Below the pieces are notes generated by a model. It was not told the origin of the DNA, made no database searches, and saw only the letters and a list, made by a program, of their open reading frames with translations. DNA of 64,000 nucleotides from Copromyces sp. CBS 386.78 (lineage: Eukaryota; Ascomycota; Sordariomycetes; Sordariales; Sordariaceae): assembly GCA_030685235.1 (NCBI GenBank), contig MU839206.1:1-64000 (forward strand), in the 5' to 3' direction. Of this stretch, positions 56,742 through 64,000 are shown piece after piece. Position numbers and translations under genes: made by a program. Every line of letters begins with the position of its first letter. Within the stretch, counting starts at the first letter, position 1.

Positions 56742-59700
56742 ATGCTGACCCCCGTCCGCTGCCGGGCGGTTCCAAATGCGACTGTTGCGACCGCCGCCCG
56801 AGTCCTCCGCCGAGCCAATCTCTTTTCCCGATACCCTCGTCAACTGCGACACCTACGATGGGACTCGACCGTCGCCCAAGTGCTCGAGCCCAAGAGCCTC
56901 GCCATCCCCTCCACCGCGCGCCATAACGAGATCGGTGTCCAGCAGCTGAGCGAGCACCTCTACAAGCAGCTCTTCCCCCGCGGAAACACCGACCCTCCAG
57001 CCCCCGCACTCATCGAGCTGGCCAAGGACCACCTTGCCCGTCACGACTTGCTAGGAAAGACCACCGACACGACCCCTCCTATCGCTTTTGAACTACCATC
57101 CTTGGTGGGCGAAACCCTCGACGAGCACTTCCACAAGCTGGGCGTCGACGCCGCCGAACCCTTCCTCTCCCACGCCAACGAGTTCGCAGCCGTCGATCTA
57201 CCCCCGAAGCCGACAAACTGGGTGCGGAGGAGTGGCTGGACCAAGTACAACCGCGATGGCACGACAGAGCACGACGTTCTGCCCCAGGGCAACATGATGT
57301 GCTTCGATGTCGAGGTCATGTATAAGGACAACCCCTATGCTGTCATGGCCTGTGCTGGTACTCCGCATGCCTGGTATGCTTGGCTGTCGCCGTGGCTGCT
57401 TGGAGAGACGGAGGACAAGTGCCAGTTGATACCAATGGGTGATCCAACCATCGACAGGATCATCGTGGGACACAACATTGGCTTCGACCGTGCCAAGATA
57501 CTGGAGGAATACGACTTGAAGCAGACGAGGAACTTCTTTCTCGACACCATGTCTCTGCATGTTGCCGTGAACGGAATGTGCTCCCAACAACGGCCAACGT
57601 GGATGAAGCACAAGAAGGCTAGAGAGCTACGGGAGAAGGGGGAGGCGGAAAATGCCAGTCTCGAATTGCAAGAACTCTTGCACGGTGGCTCGCTCACTGC
57701 CGAGGAGGCTGATCTCTGGGTCGACAAAAGCTCCATCAACTCTCTACGAGACGTGGCCCAGTTCCATCTCAACGTCAAGATCGATAAAGAAATTAGGGAC
57801 GTTTTTGCCGAAACAGATCGGAACGTGATTCTGGACCAGCTGGGCGATCTCCTGACGTACTGCGCGGCAGATGTTCAAGTTACCCATCAAGTCTACCAGG
57901 TCGTCTTTCCCAACTTCATCAGGGTCTGTCCTCATCCCGTCAGTTTTGCCGCTTTACGACACCTCTCCTCTGTCATTCTGCCAGTCAACAAGACGTGGGA
58001 TACTTATGTCGAGACAGCTGAGGCCACCTATCTGCAAATGCTACACGGCGTTCAAGAGCGCCTTCTCACTTTGATGGAGAACACACTGGATTACAAGACA
58101 GATCCCGAGAAATACATGTCTGACCCTTGGTTGAGCCAGTTAGACTGGTCGGGACAGGAGATCAAGTGGGCTAAGCCACAGAGGAAGAGTGACCCGCCAC
58201 GGCCAGCCCTGAACCAGAAACTACCCGGATATCCCCAATGGTACAAGGATCTGTTCCCAAAACTCCCCAAGAAGCTCTCGGTCTTGGACCTACCCGGCAA
58301 AGAACACGAAAATAGGAAGGCTCGACACGAGTTCGCCAATCTCACCGTCCGTACACGGGTAGCACCTTTGCTCCTCAAGCTGTCGTGGGAAGGCCACCCC
58401 TTATTCTGGTCAGATCAATATGGCTGGACGTTCCGGGTTCCACGAGAACAAGCAGCGACCTTCATCCAGCGCCAAATGACACCTGTTGAGTTTGATGACC
58501 CGGACGTCGATGACCGACTTAGGATGGATTTTGATCACAAATACTTCAAACTTCCTCACAAAGATGGCCCGACGGCCAGATGCGCCAACCCGATGGCCAA
58601 GGGCTATCTTGCCTACTTCGAAAAGGGTATCCTCTCTTCCGAGTACCCGTACGCAAAGGAGGCTTTGGAGATGAATGCTTCCTGTTCGTACTGGATCAGT
58701 GCGCGAGAGAGAATCAAGAACCAGATGGTTGTTTATGAAAATCAACTTCCTCCTTCTCAGAGGCTTGCCACCAAGGGCGCAGATGATGATACCCCTGTTG
58801 GAGGGTTTATTCTCCCTCAGCTCATCCCTATGGGTACCATCACTCGTCGTGCGGTCGAGAGAACGTGGTTGACGGCATCCAACGCCAAGAAGAATCGTGT
58901 TGGATCAGAGCTCAAAGCCATGGTTCGCGCACCACCAGGTTACGTTTTTGTCGGCGCCGATGTTGACTCGGAAGAACTTTGGATTGCATCGGTGGTTGGA
59001 GATGCCACTTTCAAACTCCATGGTGGTAATGCCATCGGCTTCATGACCCTCGAGGGTACCAAATCCCAGGGCACCGATCTTCACAGCCGAACGGCTGCCA
59101 TTCTGGGCATCACCCGTAACGACGCAAAAGTGTTCAATTATGGTCGTATCTATGGTGCCGGTCTCAAGTTCGCCTCTCAGCTTCTCCGACAGTTCAACCC
59201 TAGCTTGACCGAGGCGGAAACGATCGCCATCGCGACCAAGCTTTACGATGCTACCAAGGGTGCTAAAACCAACCGCAAGTCCCTTTACAAGCGTCCATTC
59301 TGGCGAGGCGGCACCGAGTCCTTCGTGTTTAACATGCTTGAAGAGTTTGCCGCGCAGGAGCGTCCTCGCACCCCCGTTCTCGGCGCCGGCATCACAGAGG
59401 CCCTTATCAGCCGCTGGGTCAGCAAGGGAGGTTTTCTGACCTCGCGTATAAACTGGGCTATCCAGTCTAGCGGTGTCGACTATCTTCATCTGCTCATCAT
59501 TGCCATGGACTACCTTATTCGCCGCTTCAACCTCGCCTGCCGACTGGCCATCACCGTGCACGACGAAATCCGTTACCTCGCCGAGGAACACGACAAGTAT
59601 CGTGTAGCCATGGCACTGCAGATTGCCAACCTGTGGACCCGCGTCATGTTCGCACAGCAAGTCGGCATTCAAGATCTGCCCCAGTCCTGCGCCTTCTTCA

Positions 59701-61034
59701 GCGCCGTGGACATTGACCACGTGCTTCGGAAGGAGGTCGACATGGATTGTATCACGCCTAGTAACCCAATACCTATCCCGCACGGCGAGAGCATCGATAT
59801 CTTCCAGCTTTTGGACAAGGGAGAAGCAGCAAAGTTGGACGAGAGCATTGTGTCAGAGACTCAATATGCGCCTCGCCTGGAGAACATCAAGTACGAACCT
59901 CGTGTGCCTGTGATGGAGACACTCCGCAAGACGGCGGAGGGCGGCGATCACCAAGCCTTCCTGCGGTTTATCCGGGCGCAGATTACCAACTCTGATGAGG
60001 AGCTGAAGAAGATTATCGCGGAAACGAGATACAGTGAACCGTATGGTGGCTATTACCTGACGCCTAATGGACGAGTACCTATCAACCCTCACAAGTGGCA
60101 CGCCCCTGTGCATGCTCCGAAAAATACTGTTACAGCTCCTTCAAAATATTCCGTTGCAAGCCGTCTAGATTCCGTCATGGGGCGGACAAGAACGGCTGCC
60201 GCTGCTTCTGCTTCGAAACAATCTGTCGCAAGCCGTCTTGATTCTCTCTCGAATGCATTAAGAACAGAGTCCTTCGCGGCTGGTGTTGATGAACACACTA
60301 TGAGGGCAGTCAAAGCCCAGGGCAGAGCCATGGCGGAGGCCAATGCCAATGCTGCCAGGCTCGCTGACATCAAGACGGCTGCTGCGGTCCCCAAGTCAAC
60401 CCCCAAGGAGGAGCAAACCAAGGAGGAAAACAAGTCAACCTCAAAGAAAAAAGGTAAAGAGGAGGAACCAGTCCCCTCCCTCGACGACCCCAAAATCGCC
60501 GCCTGTCTCGAAGCCGTCTCCAAGACTTCGCCAGACACCAAGGCTTCCGTCGCCGCGAAGCTGGACGCCCTTGCATCCCTTGCTATCCGGGCTGCTGCTG
60601 AGGCTGCTGAGGCCACAAAACCATCCACCGTTACTCCCAAGACCAAGGAACCTACCATGGCAGCAAAACCTACCCCTACCGCTACATCTACTCCCACAAC
60701 CGAAACCAAAACCAAACAGACCACACCAGCCGGATCCAAACCAACCACATCAACCACACCAAACTCGCCAAAACAACGCGAGAGCGGCCGTTCCCGCAAA
60801 ATCCCCATCCTCCCTTACACCGTCCCCAAGAAAAACTTGCCCTCCGGCGCCTTTTCCAAGGAGCAAAAGGAGATGATGTCCGTTTCCGAAGCTGTGAGGG
60901 CTGCTGATGCTGGTTCTGGTGTTCGGGGTACGGGTGTAGGTGCAGGTGCAGTAAATGGGGCGGTCGGTGTTAATGGGAATGGAAAGAAAAGGAGTTGGAA
61001 ACCGGCGCATCAGTATGGGCAGTGGTCTCGGTAG
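56742..61034 (+). CDS. mip-1: Mitochondrial DNA polymerase gamma
   Basis: A single exon of 1430 residues. It replicates and proofreads mitochondrial DNA. The basic, Arg-rich N-terminus (MLTPVRCRAVPNATVATAAR) lacking acidic residues is a mitochondrial presequence. The 3'-5' exonuclease motifs are Exo I FDVEV (about 185), Exo II VGHNIGFDRAK and Exo III YCAADVQVTHQVY. Family-A polymerase motifs follow: A, GADVDSEE (about 737); B, KVFNYGRIYGAG (about 797-808); C, HDEIRYLAEE (about 939). All catalytic acids are present, and the length agrees with fungal Mip1 proteins. Beyond about residue 1110 is a long charged, Ala/Thr/Lys/Pro-rich extension, known in fungal Mip1 enzymes. It carries three copies of a SVAxxLD motif. 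The start is the first ATG, 7 codons before the RAVP region. Confidence 0.95.
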   Translation: MLTPVRCRAVPNATVATAARVLRRANLFSRYPRQLRHLRWDSTVAQVLEPKSLAIPSTARHNEIGVQQLSEHLYKQLFPRGNTDPPAPALIELAKDHLARHDLLGKTTDTTPPIAFELPSLVGETLDEHFHKLGVDAAEPFLSHANEFAAVDLPPKPTNWVRRSGWTKYNRDGTTEHDVLPQGNMMCFDVEVMYKDNPYAVMACAGTPHAWYAWLSPWLLGETEDKCQLIPMGDPTIDRIIVGHNIGFDRAKILEEYDLKQTRNFFLDTMSLHVAVNGMCSQQRPTWMKHKKARELREKGEAENASLELQELLHGGSLTAEEADLWVDKSSINSLRDVAQFHLNVKIDKEIRDVFAETDRNVILDQLGDLLTYCAADVQVTHQVYQVVFPNFIRVCPHPVSFAALRHLSSVILPVNKTWDTYVETAEATYLQMLHGVQERLLTLMENTLDYKTDPEKYMSDPWLSQLDWSGQEIKWAKPQRKSDPPRPALNQKLPGYPQWYKDLFPKLPKKLSVLDLPGKEHENRKARHEFANLTVRTRVAPLLLKLSWEGHPLFWSDQYGWTFRVPREQAATFIQRQMTPVEFDDPDVDDRLRMDFDHKYFKLPHKDGPTARCANPMAKGYLAYFEKGILSSEYPYAKEALEMNASCSYWISARERIKNQMVVYENQLPPSQRLATKGADDDTPVGGFILPQLIPMGTITRRAVERTWLTASNAKKNRVGSELKAMVRAPPGYVFVGADVDSEELWIASVVGDATFKLHGGNAIGFMTLEGTKSQGTDLHSRTAAILGITRNDAKVFNYGRIYGAGLKFASQLLRQFNPSLTEAETIAIATKLYDATKGAKTNRKSLYKRPFWRGGTESFVFNMLEEFAAQERPRTPVLGAGITEALISRWVSKGGFLTSRINWAIQSSGVDYLHLLIIAMDYLIRRFNLACRLAITVHDEIRYLAEEHDKYRVAMALQIANLWTRVMFAQQVGIQDLPQSCAFFSAVDIDHVLRKEVDMDCITPSNPIPIPHGESIDIFQLLDKGEAAKLDESIVSETQYAPRLENIKYEPRVPVMETLRKTAEGGDHQAFLRFIRAQITNSDEELKKIIAETRYSEPYGGYYLTPNGRVPINPHKWHAPVHAPKNTVTAPSKYSVASRLDSVMGRTRTAAAASASKQSVASRLDSLSNALRTESFAAGVDEHTMRAVKAQGRAMAEANANAARLADIKTAAAVPKSTPKEEQTKEENKSTSKKKGKEEEPVPSLDDPKIAACLEAVSKTSPDTKASVAAKLDALASLAIRAAAEAAEATKPSTVTPKTKEPTMAAKPTPTATSTPTTETKTKQTTPAGSKPTTSTTPNSPKQRESGRSRKIPILPYTVPKKNLPSGAFSKEQKEMMSVSEAVRAADAGSGVRGTGVGAGAVNGAVGVNGNGKKRSWKPAHQYGQWSR

Positions 61035-61955
61035 ATCAGTGGTTTCTTTGCGATTCCTTATAGTAGTAGATGGGATAGATGCTTGAGCAGGCAGTAGGAT
61101 AAGGAGAAGGGGAATGTATAGATGTATGATTGCCGAAGAGAGTTGTGTAGGACTATACAGGTCTGGGGAGAAGAGTCTAGGGAGGGGGGGGGGTCCGGGG
61201 AGTATGATAGTGTGGTGGGAAGCAAGCATGTACGAGAAGACCTAGCTAGCATTTTGGCTTTTTGGGCGGCTATTTTGGATTTTTAACAGGTTGGGAGTTA
61301 GGAATGCCTATACGCTCATGTAGCTTATTGTATCTATATCTATACCTGCATCCGTATCTATATCTGTATATGTATCATATTGGTACCGTTTTTGGCATTC
61401 GGCGTCTATTATGTATGTCTTGAATTCGGTGTATGAAAGACCATCTTGGATGGTATGATGTGATAGGTACTGTAGTCACCAAAGTTGTTGTGTAGGTACC
61501 TACCATTCATCTTCATTGTGTTACTAACCCTTCTTTTGAACTCACCCCTATACCCAAAAGACTTCACACAACCACCAAATGAACACGATCTTGAGTGAAA
61601 ACTTCTTATAACCTAAAACCTAATTACCTCGACGCGGACGAACGGTCCACAGTCTCAAACAGATAACGACGAAAACAGGGGGGAACACTGAATAATGATG
61701 GTATCTCCCTTCCTCCCTTTCCCTTTTGTTTCCCCATAACTCTATAAAAAAGAGACAACCAGTTCCTTTTCTGTTCGCAATACTACAGACTGCCAACCTG
61801 CCAACCATAAAACAGACAAAAGACAAACTATGGGTATACTTTCTTCCTCTCTCTCTTCTTCCAGTCTCCAACCCTCTCCAGCCATCTCTCTTCAATCAAC
61901 CCTCTCTCTTCATTTCCATTTTCCTCCAAGCTCCGTCCTCCGTCCTCACCCAAGT
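61035..61955. other. Convergent 3' intergenic region
   Basis: Separates the ends of mip-1 and the calponin gene. It contains (TATCTA)-like repeats (61328-61378) and a G-run (61185-61192). No gene. Confidence 0.6.
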
Positions 61956-63951
61956 CTACTGCGGCAAATTAGGCAACGGCCTCGGCCCAACAATCGGTCT
62001 CCTCCCCGCTCCAATCCCCTGGTTCCCACGATTCTGCGAATCACCACCGGTAAATCCAGCCCACTGGCCGACATCCCAGCGACCACCGATACCGCCACCG
62101 ATTCCATTCACTCCCTCGTCGGCACGGACAGCCTTGGCCGTCTCCTGCTGCGCCTCCTCCCACTCGCGCTGACGCTGACGCTCGAGCTCCATTTCCCTTT
62201 CCAGAAGAGAGAGGGCGGCAAACCCGCCTCCGGTCTTTCGGGTGGGCGAGTAAGGAGAGCGAGGCTTGTTGAAGGGGGATTTGCCACCGTGAGGTTGAGT
62301 AGGGGTAACGGGTTGTTGGCCGCGGGTTTGAAGGGGGGAAGTGCCGGCGGCGTGCGGGTTGGGAAGGGGGCGGCTGTTGCCGGTATGGTTGGGACGGATG
62401 GGAAGGGCAGGAGATAGGCCGTTGCCATTGTTCTCCTTGCCGTTGGCACCGCCGGTTCGCTGAGCGGTAAGCTTCTGAGGCGGCGAGAGCATGGGGTTCG
62501 CTGGGATCGGAAGCGGCCTGGACGGCGAGGTCGGGTCAGGTAGCGGGCGCGGGGACCGGCTTCCGGCCGCCGGCTGGACAGGGCTGTCCAGGTATCCGTC
62601 AAGGATGTCCTGCACTAGAGGCGACGGAGGTCTGCTAGAGAACCGCCGCTCGTCGCGCGGCTTCCACGAATCTTGCCTGCTGATGGGCCGAGCAGGACGG
62701 CTGCGCGAGCGCTGCTTCTCGTCCGAGTCGTCGCCGCTGCTGACGCCGAGTCGACGGCTGCGTTCCTGGCGCTCGCGCTCGTACTCGGCCTCTCGCCTCC
62801 GGGCCTTTTCGAGTTCCCGCTCGAGCTCTCTTATCCGCTCCTTGTCTCGGGACTCTTCGGCCTGGTACTGGCTGAGTAGCTGACCGCGCAGCCGGGGATC
62901 GCTCCTCTCGCGGCTATGTTGGGCCTGGGCCTGAGCCTGGTTCTGGATCTGCTTCTCGGCGGCGCGCTTCTTCTCCTCTTCCTGCTTCAGCTCGGCTTGC
63001 AGTCGTCGCTCGGCCTCCTCTTCCTCCTTGCGTCGCTTCTCCTGATCGAGCTTCCACTGTCGTTCCTCTTCCTGCCAACGCCGCTTTTCCTCCTCGAGCT
63101 TCTTGCGCTCTTCCTCACGGGCCTTACGGGTCTCCACCTCCCACCTGCGTTCCTCTTCCTGACGAGCGCGCTCCTCGGCGGCCTCCTGCTCGGCCTTCTT
63201 TCGTTGTTCCTCCTCCTTGCGCTTGCGTTCCGCCTCTACCTCGGCTTCCTTCCGCTTCCGCTCCTTTTCTTGTACGCTGGGCACGTGCGGGGCAGCAGTG
63301 GTAATCTGTCGACGGCCGCCGAATGAAACGCCCATGGTGCCTTGACTCGCACCGCCCATGTATCCATACTGAGCAATGTTCCAAGCCGGGGACGTGGTGC
63401 CCTCGTGATTCTTATTGCTCCAGCTGCTGACGCTCCCCGAGACAGAAGGGGTAGTGGCGCTGAGGGTTGGGGACTTGGCTCCCCATCGGCTGCTCGATAC
63501 CGAACCTCCCGTCTTCTGCGCAACCAAAGGCGATGCCGTGGGTTGGAGAGACGACCCGAAGGATGAGCTGAAGGATGAAACGGTGGCATTGCTGGCGGTC
63601 GAGGTGTTGCGCGCGGGAAGACCTGGGCTCTTCAGAGGGGCGCCACCGGTGGCCTGGGGACTTACAACGGACTTGTTGTTGTGCGCGTTGTTTTTGGGCC
63701 CGATTACTGTCGGGACTGCTGAGGGGTTTGCGGCGTTGGCGGCTCGGCTAAAGGCACCGATACACTGAAGTACCTGTGCGGGGTCTTTGCGCTCGAAAAG
63801 ATCGACAGTCAGGAAAACGTCGTGCTCGAGCAGGTTCAGCGGCGGGGCTTTGCATGATCGCAGGAAGATGGAGATGTTTTCCATCTGGACGAAGGGCATG
63901 GCCGACTGCTTGAACTTGACGCCGGGCGGTGGCAGCACCTTGTTGACGAGC
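61956..63951 (-). CDS. Calponin-homology, coiled-coil actin-associated protein (5' part outside window)
   Basis: Only the last exon lies in the window; it begins at 63951 after an acceptor ATCCAG (branch CTAAC), and the first exons lie to the right of 64000. The exon opens LVNKVLPPPGVKFKQSAMPF then VQMENISIFLRSCK, the second half of a single CH domain as in Scp1/transgelin/calponin proteins, which cross-link actin filaments. The CH domain ends near exon residue 70. A Ser/Thr-rich linker, a highly charged Glu/Lys/Arg coiled coil (about exon residues 220-420) and a proline-rich tail ending RPLPNLPQ follow. The coiled coil is much longer than in yeast Scp1. The PxxP-rich tail suggests SH3 partners. 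Presumed role: cortical actin. The precise subfamily is uncertain. Confidence 0.85.
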
Positions 63952-64000
63952 CTGGATAGATGGGTAAGGCACGGGTTAGTCTGTTTGGTTGGTGATATCA

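Noticed and set aside
1..64000. CRISPR arrays, prokaryotic operons, polyketide or peptide synthetase clusters
   Set aside because: Looked for on both strands; none seen. The content is eukaryotic housekeeping and fungal surface or regulatory genes.

Overview
The window is nuclear DNA of a filamentous ascomycete, most likely a Neurospora-type Sordariales fungus. The introns are short (about 55-110 nt) with GTRNGT donors and CTRAC/CTAAC branch sites. Several promoters are TATA- or CT-rich, microsatellites are abundant, and the proteins (Set2, Cul4, Tel1/ATM, Nup192, mitochondrial DNA polymerase gamma) have the lengths and architectures of that group. The genus is inferred from family knowledge; no database was consulted. 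ORFs were joined by hand, using splice signals, reading phase and protein-family fit.

Left part (1-32 kb) is gene-poor. It holds a repeat-like left edge, a probable decayed gene (945-1606), a highly GC3-biased secreted protein (2404-3288, minus), and a tRNA-Gly(GCC) with a pol III terminator. A probable solo LTR flanked by a 5-bp target duplication follows the tRNA. Next come a small proline-rich protein with a 5'-UTR intron, a Zn2Cys6 transcription factor with five exons, a probable GPI-anchored serine/threonine-rich protein, and an AT-hook/polyQ protein. Set2, the H3K36 methyltransferase, follows after about 6 kb without a gene. A doubtful membrane ORF and a DUF7729-like GPI-anchored surface protein complete this part.

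Right part (32-64 kb) is denser and rich in genome-maintenance and nuclear genes: cullin-4 (minus), the Tel1/ATM kinase (minus), Nup192 (plus), a RING protein with a candidate SUMO-interacting motif (minus), mitochondrial DNA polymerase gamma (plus), and the 3' part of a calponin-homology protein that runs off the right edge (minus).

How they relate: Set2, Cul4, Tel1 and the RING protein all act on chromatin or DNA-damage control, and Mip1 copies mitochondrial DNA. There is no operon logic here; the genes have separate promoters. I found no CRISPR array, prokaryotic-type defence system or obvious secondary-metabolite cluster. The most interesting signals are post-transcriptional: a uORF whose stop overlaps the main start as ATGA, a GC-AG intron inside a zinc cluster, and tiny last exons that complete the functional C-termini of Tel1 and Cul4. 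Others are a pure-CAA polyQ tract and a repeated SVAxxLD motif in the Mip1 tail.
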